DNA from: Distichodus sexfasciatus
Lineage: Eukaryota > Chordata > Actinopteri > Characiformes > Distichodontidae
NCBI GenBank assembly: GCA_032718565.1
Contig: JAVGVS010000046.1
Location: 310,001 to 374,000, forward strand
Direction of reading: 5' to 3'
DNA length: 64,000 nucleotides
Positions 1 to 12,900 of this stretch are shown in pieces. Under the pieces are notes generated by a model. The model had not been told where the DNA came from. It did no database searches and saw only the letters and a list, made by a program, of their open reading frames with translations. Both the position numbers and the translations under genes were made by a program. Each line of letters begins with the position of its first letter. The first letter of the stretch is position 1.

Positions 1-224
1 TAACAATCTATTTTTGTTTTTATGATATAAACAATGTTATATTTAACTTACTTTGGTTTATTCTTGGGGCTGCCAGTGCTGATTTTCACTCATAATTTTC
101 CATTCAAAAGCAGGTTTAAATTCCCATCCTATAAATTCATTTATTTATTTTACAAAACTAGAACACGTTTTTATTGTCAGACATTACGTGGGCAGTGCAT
201 CACGTCACGTTACTTCACTTTTAA

Positions 225-1559
225 ACTGAGCGGGCTGGGCCTAAACACCCCGTTGGTGAACTGGATCCTAGATTTCCTGACTAACAAGCCACAGTCTGTC
301 CGCATCGGAACCAACACCATCACACTGAGCACAGGCGCGCCACAGGGCTGCGTGCTCAGCCCACTGCTCTTCGCGCTACTGACCCACGATTGCACAGCAG
401 CGCTCAGCTCAAACCAAATCATCAAGTTTGCAGATGACATGACTGTGGTGGGCCTCATCAAGAACAACATCTCAGCATACACAGAGGAGGTGGCGAGAGT
501 GGCTGACTGGTGTAAGAGCAACAACCTTTCCCTAAATGTGGACAAAACAAAAGAAAGAATCATCGACTTCAGAAGGTCCAGCACTGCGCACCCTCCTCTC
601 ACCATCGGCGGCGCTGTGGTCAAGAGAGTGAAAAGCACCAAGTTCCTGGGTGTCCACATCACAGAGGACCTCTCTTGGTCCCTCAACTTCACCTCCATAG
701 CCAAGAGGGCTCGTCAGCGTCTGCACTTCCTGCGGAGACTGAAAAGAGGAAGCCTCCCCCCACCGATCCTTAAGACATTCTACACCAGCACCATTGAAAG
801 TCTTCTCTCCAGCTGCATCACTGTCTGGTATGGGAACTGTAAAGTTTCAGACTGCAACACACTTCAGCGTATAGTGAGAGCAGCTGAGAAGGTCATTGGT
901 GTGCCCCTACCCCCACTGAAACACATTTTCCAGACCCGCTGCTACAACAGAGCCAGGAACATAGTGAAGGACCACTCTCACCCACTACATGGACTTTGCA
1001 CTTTTACCGTTTGGCAAACGGTATTGTAGCCTCCAGTCTGCCACCAAGAGACTGTGTAACAGCTTCATACCACAAGCCATCAGGATTCTTAATATCAGAG
1101 CACTCTTAAAATACCTCAAACTACCTCGCACCTGCACTTTACATACCTACTGTCTACTGTTTACATCAGGCACACTCAGATGCACTAGTGTTAATACAAT
1201 AACTGCAATTTCTTCCAATGATGCCTTCAATCCTACATCTAACCTGTGCAGTATAATAATCATGTGCAATATCAGTCATTAAGGTTTACATCCCCACCTT
1301 CAAATAGTACTGGAAATAGTACTCAAATACATACACTAAGCAATACTTGTTTACACGCCGTCTCTTCACTTAATGTCACTTTCTTACTGTATTTATTGCG
1401 TTCGTTCTGTATTTATTGTATTGCTTGTTGCACCTTTTGTCCTGTTGAATGTAATGTTCAGTGTTACTATATGATTCACTGGGGCCATGGGAAAACGCTG
1501 TCTCATCACACTTTGTACATGTAGAAAGCGACTGATGACAATAAAGTACCTTGAACCTT
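225..1559 (+). mobile_element. 5'-truncated Rex1/CR1-like LINE
   Basis: Reverse-transcriptase half of a non-LTR retrotransposon. The reading frame from about 225 to 1029 contains GAPQGCVLSPLLF, the FADDMTVVGL catalytic box (usual LINE FADD) and the downstream SLNVDKTKE and KFLGVHI motifs, ending near a stop at 1027. Typical fish copies continue upstream into an endonuclease domain. Here similarity starts abruptly at KLSGLGLNT, so the copy is truncated at its 5' end, as target-primed integration often leaves it. After the coding part comes a roughly 500-base 3' region ending at about 1559 in acaataaagtaccttgaacc plus a short tandem repeat, a Rex1/CR1-type end. Clade assignment rests on memory of fish elements, not a search. 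The copy is probably dead. Confidence 0.8.
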
Positions 1560-2488
1560 GAAGCATTTGTCCTTTCCTTAAGCGAACAGCTACCTATTTC
1601 CAGTCCGATTTTTACTTCTTATAAGATGAGAAATGAACGTTAAACTAAACAGTTAAATTGATTCAATGTAAACTGGTGCACGACGTGGAGCCTGTCATGA
1701 CAGAAAAAATGTAAAATTCTGTGATCAGTGTGCGGCACTTTAGAATAAAACATTTTCTCGGGCCCCTTGACAATCTCAGCAGCACTATAATAAATAATGA
1801 GCCACTTTCCCAGTCCGAGACTAACTTTGACTTTTAGTCGTAAAGCTCCATTGGTACGGCAACTTAGTCCAGGACTAGCCTTAATCTAAGCCCCAATGGG
1901 TCCTGATGTCAAATCTCTGTCTCTCATACATACACACCAATTATCATAACTGTAAGCATAATTCAAAAAGACCCTACGTGCATGTGGAGATTTATGACTG
2001 CTTCTCTTCTGCCATATTGTATCAGTATCCATTATCTGTTTAATCACATTCAGAAGGCCACTTGTATAATTAGTCTAAAGTCCAGCTGCACCAAGTAAAA
2101 TTTGCAAAAGACAGTTTTTGCATAGAAGAATAACTTAAAGCTAAACAGGGAATTCTATATTTTAGCGTTATTTCAATTTTATTCATTCGTAGTCATGTCT
2201 GTAAAAGTCCCAGTCTGTACTGTGGATGTTATTTGCACACACAAACACACATGTTGACCACTGGAAAAAGACAGTTTATAAAATCCATTTTGTACAACAG
2301 CTGTATGAAGACACACGAGGTGGACAGCAGTATGGTACAGTGAGCTAACCAGGGGGTGGGGAAAGGGGGCGGGGCAGTTGTGGTGTGGGCGTGGCCACTA
2401 TATCAGGGGAGCGGAGTCCCAGCTTGGCTCAGGCTGTGATCCACAGCCATTAGTATGAACACTACTGATCTCTCAAAAGAGCAGAGAT
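1560..2488. other. Intergenic / ccdc58 3' flank, no gene seen
   Basis: No open frame or known repeat is recognised. The part next to 2488 is the ccdc58 3' UTR. A minus-strand AATAAA-type signal lies near 2178. A GC-rich patch at 2350-2400 holds GC-box (ggggcggggc) and CACCC-type (gggcgtggcc) motifs beside a weak TATA-like ctatatcag. Confidence 0.4.
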
Positions 2489-5400
2489 TTACTTGGTTTT
2501 AGGAGGGGTGTAGTGGATTCGACACCGTTCCCTAAAAACCTGCAAGTAAAAACAATATGGATATTAGAAGATGGAGATATTCAGATACACAGTCCAAAAT
2601 TTTGTGAAAAATGTGCAAATAATAAGTAGAAAGTTGGGATGGCACGCCTTATATCTTACCTTTAAACTGCGGTCGTTGACTACCTCTTCAACGTTGAGCT
2701 CAGACTGCATGAGTTTTAACTACAGTAAGAAATATTATATAAGGTTATTCTTTATAAAACAACCCAATCAAATTCTTGACAATTAAGAGAAAAAGGACAT
2801 GAATTTGTAAAAGTTTTGAAAATGTAATTTTAGACTAGATGATAACATGCCAATCAGGTCAGAATACCTCCTAACCGTTCAAAGTCTGTTTCTAAAATAA
2901 CATGCAGAATTGAGGCTTAGCACCTCACACTTTCTGGCAGAACCCTCTGGCTCATGCATGAGACAGAAAATGCTGCAGATGATTTTATAATCACATTAGA
3001 TTCTCTGTACCTGGCCATCCATCATAGCACTAAAACCTTATTACTCGTATTGATCTTTGGTGCCTCGCAGTGGACGTTAACGGCACTACCTTGGTTTGTT
3101 CTTTCCTGAGATCCTTGATGATTGATGAATTGTCACTGTCCGTTGCCCTCTGATCACGTAACTGTGCGACAACCTCTGAGGTTTCAGTTATGCACTTCTT
3201 TATTGCCTTATCCCTACTGAGATGTGCCTCCATCAACTAGAAAAATTACAAATACAAAAGAATTACTGCACAATACCACTTTTTTCCTACAAATACTGAA
3301 ATAAATATATAATAATAATAAATATAACCTTAACTGAATGGTTTCTTTTTTAAAAATAAAAAATGACTAAGTTGTAAAAAAGATTTACTATTACTAAGTA
3401 CAAGCAAGATTTGCTGGGGAATGGGATTTGAACATAATTCAAATAATTAATCTAATAGCACAACAATGCTAGCAAATGCTTCATTCAACAAACATACAGG
3501 TCAGTTAAGAACAATAAGAACAATAACAATGGAAATAGTTACAAAAATGTAAGAGAACACTGACAGACTCATAAAGCTCTTTGCAGGTCTGTGAGGCATC
3601 CACTTTGCCTGAGAAGGACACTGTGGGCACTGTGGTATTGAGAGCGTGGACAATCCTGTCATCGATGGTGCGCATCGCCTTCAGCACTTCCTACAGAAAG
3701 TATAGTCCCTGTTTACTGACCATATTACAAATAATCATGAGAACTCCAAGAAACTGGTTTGATAGCATATTCATGGTGGGGTTTGGATAGTTAGTTAGTA
3801 ACTTAGCAGTTACTTAAACCATTCATGCAACCAAGTTTGTATTTTCAAATCAATCTACTTTGTTTGAGGTCAGAATGAAAAACATTTTTTCAACACTGTG
3901 AATAAAACTCCACTAATCTTCTTTCCCATCTATTCAACCAGACCTTCAGTAAATAAAATCTCAGATAAAAGTTTTGACTTTGGTTGCATTTAAAGCAACA
4001 ACATATATCAATGAACAATTCAGGTGACATAATAAAGTTTTTTTCTCATCTTTGTAGTGATACAGTGATCATTTAACAATACTGCAGTCACTTTTCAATC
4101 CAGAACTTAAACAGAACTTTCCACAGCCTGTTGTGCAGATGTAACTTGATAACATTTCCGAAACTGTCCAAAAAATATGTAGCAGATATTTGAATATTAC
4201 TGTGGGAAATTAAATTGCATTGTGCAACTTGCAATGTCAATCTATGTTTTACCAGTTGAAAGAAAACATTTTGTGACTAGCACATTTTATTATTTTTATG
4301 ATATCATTACATTTCCCCCATATTATAAGTTCAAAGATCCCTATTCAGTGTTAATTTTAGTAACCAAAAACAAATCTTTTGACTATTTTATTTAGCTCTA
4401 ATTAGACCTGGTCCTTTAAAAATTACAAAGTGCAACAACCACCCCCAACAAATACAGTAGAGGTGTAACGATGTATCAATTTAATACATTGATTGAATGA
4501 TCAATTAACCTATGGCATTGGTCCAAGATGAAACTTCACTTTATGCTGAACACGAGGTAATTTTTTTAATTTAATATAATGACTGTTTTACCATTTAAAT
4601 GTCTGACTGAGCTCAGGAATGTCATATATTTTAAAATGACTGGAAGTGTGTTAAATCAAGATAATATTTTTTAACACTAATCGCTGGTTCCAGAACTGAA
4701 TCAACTGGAAATTGTAAATTGTTGGTGGCCTAGTGGTTAGGACACTCGCCCCTGGACCAAGAGGTTGTGGGTTCAAGTCCGACCTGTGGTATTACTATCA
4801 TTAGGTCCCTGAGCAAGACCCTTAATCCCAACTTTCAGTCCAGGATGACTGAAATTAGAAAATGGAATTCACTCTGAATAAGAGCGTCTGCTAAATGCTG
4901 TAAATGTATCACAGCAGACTTTGTCATTTCGGCAGACTATTAATCGTGTTTCATTGAATCAAGACAATGTTGTGTGATTTACACCCCTACAAGACACACA
5001 CAGTTCATTACCTTTATGAAGCTCTTCATTGACTAATATTACCAGAGTTAGATAATTCTACTTAACATTAATATCAGTAATCAAAATATTTGATTTGTTT
5101 ACTAAATTCTAATGAAATCTGGAACAGTTTCACATCACCACACCCCCCAGTCTTCTTAATCTGTCATGCAGTATATAAGAGGGAGTTCTGAGGTTAATTT
5201 TAAGCACGTAAGCTAAGTAAGCAAAAGCAAAATTCTGACTACTTTATTTAGTTCTTATAAAACATGGAACCTCTGCAGATAAAACATGCCCTGAAAATCC
5301 CCTTAGTACCCCCTCCCAACACAGTCTATCTTTGTAATGTCCTTGCATTTACCAATATTACTAGGTTTTAAGACTCCTATCTAGCATTATTTTCAGTAAC

Positions 5401-5705
5401 CACAAGTAAATCTTTAGACTGTTTTATTTAGTTCCAATAAAGCCTGGAACTTTTGTATAAAATTCCCTCTGTAAGCCCCATTCACAACTCACACAGTTCT
5501 TAATCAGCCCTGTAACTCTGTGTGAAACATATCGTTTGCGTCCAGTCTCTCATGCAGTGTTCACTTCAAAAACGCTCCAGCAGGTTTATGAAGACGGACT
5601 TTTATCTGGATAACTTACTCGCTTTATTTTATGTAAACGCAGAACGACTTTTACCTGGAACAGCGAAAAGTCCTCACAGTTCACAGAGCCACCGGGCGCC
5701 GCCAT
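2489..5705 (-). CDS. ccdc58: MIX23 / coiled-coil domain protein 58
   Basis: Complete five-exon gene; coding exons on the minus strand are 5655-5705, 3565-3690, 3090-3236, 2660-2719 and 2489-2539. They join in frame to 144 aa, the length of the human protein. The start MAAPGGSVNCEDF, the block MRTIDDRIVHALNTTVP, the DASQTCKELYES segment and the end RIHYTPPKTK are diagnostic of MIX23 (CCDC58). All introns have GT-AG ends (donors gtaa, gtcagt, gtagtg, gtaaga). The family is a small helical protein of the mitochondrial intermembrane space implicated in precursor import. It contains paired cysteines, here in NCEDF, QTCKE, KKCIT and RCRIH. It lies head-to-head with fam162a, about 1.2 kb between start codons, as in human 3q21. 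Intron 1 holds a hAT element with a nested SINE. Confidence 0.96.
4458..4989. mobile_element. hAT-like MITE with nested SINE (ccdc58 intron 1)
   Basis: The left end tagaggtgtaacgat and right end gatttacacccctac are near-inverted termini of the fish 'aggggtgtaa' type. The inside is AT-rich without coding capacity. A tRNA-derived SINE (about 4718-4908) lies inside and splits it. I see no clear 8-bp target duplication. Confidence 0.55.
4718..4908 (+). repeat. tRNA-derived SINE with L2-type tail (family B)
   Basis: The head tggcctagtggttaggacac contains an A-box-like motif and gggttcaagtccgacc a B box of an RNA polymerase III promoter. The body passes through cctgagcaagacccttaa, and the 3' end gagcgtctgctaaatgctgt is shared with the L2 LINE near 32900. 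Other copies are at 7827-8022, 27338-27450 and 39355-39525. Confidence 0.75.
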
Positions 5706-5892
5706 GCTGGACTCGACGGTCCTCAAGCTGCCCGACCTGCGCCTGAGCTATAATAGCGGCTAAAGACTGAGCTGAGGAGAAAACCTGAGCTTCATGTTTG
5801 GATTTAAACCAGGCAGTTGATGTTGTCCTCGAAACAAAAATATATGTATAATGAATATATTTACATATATAATTACTTTATTTGAGCACGCG

Positions 5893-5933
<41 letters not shown>

Positions 5934-6935
5934 TTTTCTAATTGGCCAACCCAATAGTTACCTATCATGAGAAAATAGGGGAAAATACGAACTGCAAATC
6001 AGAATTCTTAGTGAAACTGTGTTTTCAGTAAAACTTAAGAGCAAGATAAAATTTGCGTTGATGTTATAATATGGCTTTATGTCCTTTTGAACTTGGACAG
6101 CGGAAAACTGGCGGTCTTCACGGACCGTCTTTAGTCACGTCGGGTCCTTTTAGGAGAGATACCTTCAATTCGAGCGAAACGCCCAAAAGTGTTTTGATAT
6201 TATTGCTAAGCATAGTTAGCAAGTACATTTATTAAGATTAAACAGTGCCTAGTGTACACGGTTGTGCACACTATTGACAATGTGCTAAATTCTGTTATCC
6301 AATTAGAGTGTAGTGAGTTTTGAATAAATGGACTGTATTTACATCCTAGCCATGGACATTTCAAGAAACAGCGCCACAAGCAGTATAAAAATTCAATAGT
6401 AAATAAAATACAGATGTAATTAAACATTCCTTTACATTTCAGGGGAAAGTATAAGAGTGTATTTAAAGTCCTTACGCAGCGTTGATTTGTAAACTGGAAA
6501 ACATTGTCACACATAGAAAGGGTTGACGTAGTGAACACTTCACACGACTGGCAGTGCTGTTGCGTATTTTCGGACGTTTGAATTTCAAACCTTTCCTTAG
6601 TCCCTACGTAGTGCAATGCACACAAACTAGAACCTGAACATTTCTACACTATTTATTACACCCCACGTCCATTAAAAGCGTAATCGGAAGATAAATGTGA
6701 ATACTTTTTATGTCCAAGTGCCTATATGTTGCGTTAAAAGTTTTTTTTTAAATTAAATTTTAGTTCACTACATAGGGAGTAGGATTCCATATTGAACGTG
6801 CTCTGTACAAGGAGGCGTTTGTTCCTAACTTTCATTAACCTGAGAGCAGCAGCGGCAGTAGCACACTGTATCTTTGCTTGGTTTCGTGTATTATAAAGCT
6901 CGGTGAATGTCATATCGTGTTTTTATCTTTTGAAA
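5706..6935. promoter_or_regulatory. Divergent ccdc58/fam162a intergenic promoter region
   Basis: This 1.2-kb gap separates two divergent start codons. It holds an (ATA/TAA)n microsatellite at about 5893-5933, paired inverted CCAAT boxes around 5941-5952, and a TATAAAG at 6892-6898, 38 bases before the fam162a ATG. Two hypoxia-response cores (RCGTG) lie at 6664-6668 (as CACGT) and 6796-6800. FAM162A is a known HIF-1 target, so these cores are plausible, but the five-base motif is common by chance. Confidence 0.45.
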
Positions 6936-9900
6936 ATGATATTCAACGCAGTCAGCAGGACTCGTACCGTTTTGGGAGCCTTTGTAGGTGAGTATCGAGG
7001 GATTTGTTTTATTTGTTTTGGCTCACGTTGATGTTAGCGAACTTTATCACCTTACGAGCTTTTTTATTTCAGACTGAAAGTGTGAGTAATTTTGTTGTTC
7101 CTAGTCTGCCCTAAAAGTGCAGCTTTACTTGACGTATAACTGTGTCAATATCTTTATACTGTTTGTTTTAACTATAGTTTTATCAGCCTGCACGTAGTGT
7201 GACATTTAATAGGAACCCCGAAATTATAGCAGCTAAATTACTGATATCCAGTTAGAGACTTCAGTCCGTCTTATACCAACTACACGTTGTGCTCGTCCAC
7301 AAACTCACCATCGATGGTCAGTTTTTGACTACAAGTCATCTGGTCTGGATATTTGTGAACTTGTTGACCCTTTCAGCATAGCGTTGATGTAATGATGTGC
7401 ACACTTGTAGCAGCGGAATACACAGCACCATGTCAGTGTCACTGCTGTGGACAATGACCCAAAAACAAGAATAATAGCAGCTCAGCTAGGTCCCTGTGGT
7501 CACTACCTGACAGTGGTAATTTGGGGGAGGGAGACAGTTTAGAGATGGACAGAACGTAAATGACATCCAACAAAATTACAGTCTGGAATTGAACAACTAA
7601 AAATGCAGTTACAGGGAAGGGGTTCCTAATGAAGTGGCCTGTATTTGTCTATATACTCAAATGGCCTGCTTGTGTATGTGCACTCATTAAGTTGGTGTGG
7701 GATTGTATGTATGTGTGTGTGTGTGTACACTGACCTGTGAGTGTGGACAGGATTTTCATGTGGTTGTGATGACCTGATTGTCCCGAAACAAACCTAAGGA
7801 ATTTGTACTCATTTGTGTATGGGTAGTGGTGGTCTAGTGGTTAGGACACTCTCCTCTTGACCAAGAGGATATGGGTTCAAATCTTACCTCCAAGACGGCC
7901 ATCCTTGCATCCCTGAGCAAGACCCTTAAACCCAAATTGCTCCCTCGGGAGACTTACCCTGAAATTCGGAAAATGGAAATCACCCTGGATACGAGCATCT
8001 GCTGAATGCTGTAAATGTACGTTCATGTAAGTTCACTGGCCTGTGTGTGTAGTCTGGAAGTGTGACCAGGTTTTTATGTGTTTGGGATTACCAGATTATC
8101 CCCTTAAATGTAGGGGGAAAAAAAGGCTTTATGAGGACCAGCCCTAATCAGGAAATATGTTTTTATAGAAAAATTCCAGATTTTATTGGGAAAACTAAAT
8201 GAGCTAATGAACTAAAAGACTTGCTTTGTCATTAAGGTGAAGGTCAGAGTTAGGTGTAGCTGTAGTATTGTCGTATTTATCTAGTCATTGTGGCATTTGG
8301 AAGGTGGAAGATCCTCACAAAGATAACAGGTATGTATATAGAGATTTTGATGAGTCACAATGATGTTTGTGAAAGCTGATTGTAATTACAAAGTCACATA
8401 TGTCCTGCTCATGTCATTTAGAGATGTGAAATATATATTTAAATCAGGGTTGGGCAAAAAAATTGATACATCAATATATCGTGATTTTTCTTTCACGATA
8501 TACTATATCAATTTCTAGCTCCAAAAATCGCTATTTCTGAGGGGGAGAATCACACACCACAAGCAGCCTCAGATAACTGACTGGGCACTTTAATTTCTTA
8601 TTTTCAATCTTATGCACTTTATCTTTACTTTTTTGGTGTCCACTAGTTCAGTGTGTTAAAATGCAAAGACAATAAAGTTAAAATTCAGTTCTGAGTGATG
8701 TTGTTTTGGCTGAATTATCAATGTAATGTGATTCATTAAGACCAACCAGATCCTACACAGCAACTTGCATTTCAGCTCTGTTTTTACATTGTCAGTGAAC
8801 TGTAGAATATCACAATATGTGTAGTATCACAATATATCGTGATATAATCATATCTTCACCCATGTATCATGATACGTATCGTATCGTGAGGTCCTTGCCA
8901 ATACCCACCCCTAATTGAAATATGTTTGTATATATGTGAATGTGCCAAATTAAATGTGTTTCATATATATGTATATACTCACAGGCCATTGAATGCACAC
9001 AGTAATCTCAACATACAGTGGTGTGAAAAAGTGTTTGCCCCCTCCCTGATTTTAAATGTTTTAAATTTTAATATCAGTCAAAGACAACAGAAGTAAACAC
9101 AAAATGCGTTTTTTAAGTGAAGGATTTTAGTATTACGGGAGGAAAAAAAATCCAAACCTACATGGCCCTGTGTGACAAAGTGATTGCCCCCCTGTTAAAA
9201 CATGACTTAACAGTGGTTCATCACACCTGAGTTCAATATCTCTAGACACACCCAGGCCTGATTACTGCCACACCTGTTCTCAGTCAAGAAATCACTTAAA
9301 TAAGACCTGCCTGACAAAGTGAAGTAGACCAAGAGATCCTCAAGAGCTAGACATCATGCTGAAATCCAAAGAAATTCAGGAACAAATGAGAAAGAAAGTA
9401 ATTGAGATCTGTCAGTCTGGAAAACGTTATAAAGCCATTTCTAAAGCTTTGGGACTCCAGCAAACGACAGTGAGAGCCATTATCCACAAATGGCCGACGA
9501 AAATTACCCCAGGAGCGCAGCGACGACTCATCCAAGCGGTCACAAAAGACCCCACAAGAACATCCAAAGAACTTCAGGCCTCACTTGCCTCAGTTAAGAT
9601 CAGTGTTCATGACACCACCATAAGAAAGAGACTGGGCAAAAATGGCATGCATGGCAGAGTGCCAAAACGAAAACCACTGCTGAGCAAAAAGAACATTTAA
9701 GACTCGTCTCAATTCTGCCAGAAAACATCTTGATCCCCAAAACTTTTGGGAAAATACTCTGTGGACTGACGAGACAAAAGTTGAACTTTTTGGATGGTGT
9801 GTGTCCCATTACATCTGCCGTAGAAGTAACACCGCATTTCAGAAAAAGAACATCATACCGACAGTAAAACATGGTGGTGGTAGTGTGATGGTTTGGGGCT

Positions 9901-12900
9901 GTTTTGCTGCTTCAGCACCTGGATTACTTGCTGTGGTAAATGGAACCATGATTCGTGCCATCTGTTCGTGACCTCAAGCTGAAATGAACTTAGGTTCTGC
10001 AGCAGCACAATGATTCAAAACAAAAACAAAATGAAGACTTTGGAGTGGCCTAGTCAAAGTTATTAGGTTTAGTTAGTTATTAGGTTTAGGGGGCAATCGC
10101 TTTGTCACACAGGGCCATGTAGGTTTGGATTTTTTTTTCTCCCTTAATAATAAAATCCTTCACTTAAAAACCACATTTTGTGTTTACTTGTTTTCTTTGA
10201 CTAATATTTAAATTTATTTGATGATCTGACACATGTAAGTGTGACAAACATGGAAAAAAAATGAGAAATCAGCAAGGGGGGCAAACACTTTTTCACACCA
10301 CTGTATATAGTGTTGACATTACCCAATGGCACGAGTAGTACATTCGTGACTTCCTGATTACAAGTCACTGCCAGCTTTCACAGGCATCACTCTGACTCAT
10401 CAAAATCTCGTTCTGTACAGTGTTGCGCAGTATGTATATACATGCACACGCTGTTCCTCACCGCCTCTTTTCTGACATGTTTTACACCTAACAGAGGAGG
10501 GTTGGATTTCACTCTGTAATTTTAACACGGCACTTTTGTTCTTCCTCTAGGCCCATGGCGCAGGCTGGCAGTAAACACAGCAGCCAGGAGGCAGCTGTGC
10601 AGCAAACCTCAAGATGGGTCATCAGTGCAAGCACAAGGTTAAGAATACATCTATGGTTGATTTCTGTTAAATACATTGTTTAATTTAAGTCATGCTCTAG
10701 GCAGATGAATAGATGGACATAAGAGAGTAAGAAAGATAGACATTCATTAACCCAGAAGGAAATTACCCCAGGCAAGGAGGGACAATTGGTAGCATAAAGG
10801 TTTGGGAGTTGGCCCGTAATCGTAGCGTTGCCAAGTCCCAGACCGGTGAAATTACCACTCAGTTACTCATGACCACTGTTCACTGTTCCCCTGGCACACC
10901 AAGCTACTTCATGGATAGGTCAAATGCAGAGGTCACAGTTTGTTGTAATGCACTCTGTGCTGTGCTGTGTTCACAATGACACAAAATTTTAATTCACTTG
11001 AACAAGGGCTGTTGAAGTACATTTTAAACGAACATTTACCTAATTTAGTGGACTTTCACCCCTAAAGTGCTAAAGTAAGGGAGAAATTCAGGGTAATTGG
11101 ATTTTTTGATTGGATGAGTTTTGGATATTTTAATGAGTTTCCTAGTGATTCTAGTGTCAACAAATGAGGTTGGATGTATAAACATAGCATGTTTGGTCCC
11201 TGAGGACATAGGAAATGGGGATGTATGGTTACACCCAAATAGTCTCTGCTGGACCAAAGCGTGTGAAGCAAAACACTGGGTCGGCGGTGGGTAAAGAGTT
11301 AACTTTTTATACACTGTAGCATCATTACACATTTGATTCTGCCAACAGCAAAGCGTCCGGCCTTCAAACTGCCAGGCTACCGACCATCAGAATGGGATCA
11401 AAAGATGCTCATCTGGTCTGGTCGCTTCAAATCTAAAGAGCAGATCCCCGAGTTTGTGACGTAAGTGGATTCTTCCTGTTTATGTACTCAAAGCACACTG
11501 TTGTCCTGTTGGTCAGTATCGCACCTCAACGAACCCACGTGTCTTGCTGTCTGCTCAGGGCCGAAGCTCATGGAGCTCCTGTTCTGGTCTGTGACTATGG
11601 TTAATTGGTGTAATTTCTGCTATCTGTGGACAGATCAAAGAACATCACGATGGTCTGATAGAAACCATTACTCCAGCATGGTGGGATGCAGACCAATAAA
11701 GCACAAGATTTTTGGCATCAACCCATTTTACATGTAATATTTACTGCAGAAATATGCATAAACCCTTTGTGCATGAATTGTGATGCACACATTTATAAAA
11801 TCAGCTTCTGATCTGATCTAGATACATGGACCAAATATGGAAGATATTAAAATTTTAATATCCGTCCACTCAAGTGGACATGATGCATGAAAGGGTTAAA
11901 CTGCCTATCCATACTAGACTTAGCTTGACTGCTGGCTCAATGAGATCCAGCTTCTTACCAACAGCGTCATGTCCTCGAGAGATTTAGCCCCTTCAGGCTT
12001 GATTAGACTCCCTAATTACATTAGCGATTTACGTTTATTGGCAACAGCTTTCATGCTGCTGCCATTGTGCAACAAGTACACAGCCCTGCGCTTCACATAA
12101 TGATCTTATTTGCGTCTTCTCTCATTGGAAAAATTATTATATTTTTCCTTAAAATTGTTCATAAATTGTTCACGGGTGGAAAAGTCAACAGAAAATGTCT
12201 CAGTGTAATTATAAAGAAATGAGCACCAAACTCCCAAAAGAATAAAATGCTATTAGAACGCATGGTTCCAAATTAATGAGCGATTTGAAGTGTCATTGTA
12301 GTGTGTATTTATTTAAAGTGAATGTGTAAAAGGATTACTGCGCACAAACATTTAGGTGGGGCAGGTGCTCAAGTCAAAAAAGATGAAAAATTGTCAAAAG
12401 TCAATTAGCCTAAAAGTACTAGGTACTAAAAAGGCTAGTACTTGACCACCAACTAGTAGGGGTGGGCGATATATGGAATATACTCGATATATCTTGGCCT
12501 GTTCCACATGCAATTTAGTAAATTACTATATTGTGAATATCGAGTACCAACCTCACGTTAATGTTGAACAGACAGCATGTACGTCACTTTCGTGTTAGGC
12601 TTCCCTGCTCTCTCAAAGCAAACAGCTCACTCCCCTGCCCGTCTGGAAAACTCTCCTAACGCATGCGCGTTCTGGAAGCGGAGGGAAGCGAGCATCCAGA
12701 GAGAGACGTGAATATCCTCACGATTTCGGCGACGTTAATTGGAGATGGAAGCTGATGACTTGGCCCTGTTGTTCTGTGCACAATAACAGATTAAAAGGCA
12801 TAAATGACATTCTTTGCGATGTAAACACGTTTCATGTGTGGGCGCTTGCGACTCTCGCATGGAATGCCATCACTCGCAAAAACGCTCCAGTTCCAGTGTT

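Larger units (their letters stand above)
8341..10408. mobile_element. Short inverted-repeat element split by two later insertions
   Basis: gagattttgatgagtcac at about 8341 is mirrored by gactcatcaaaatctc near 10394. Similarity continues inward (gtgaaagctg / cagctttcac), giving arms of about 60 bases. Between them sit a hAT-like element (8446-8913) and a Tc1-like element (9016-10303). Without these, the host element is only about 310 bases, a MITE. Confidence 0.55.

Noticed and set aside
4735..4800. tRNA-like A and B boxes at several places, which could be called tRNA genes
   Set aside because: They recur as heads of dispersed repeats, lack a foldable full cloverleaf and continue into SINE bodies.
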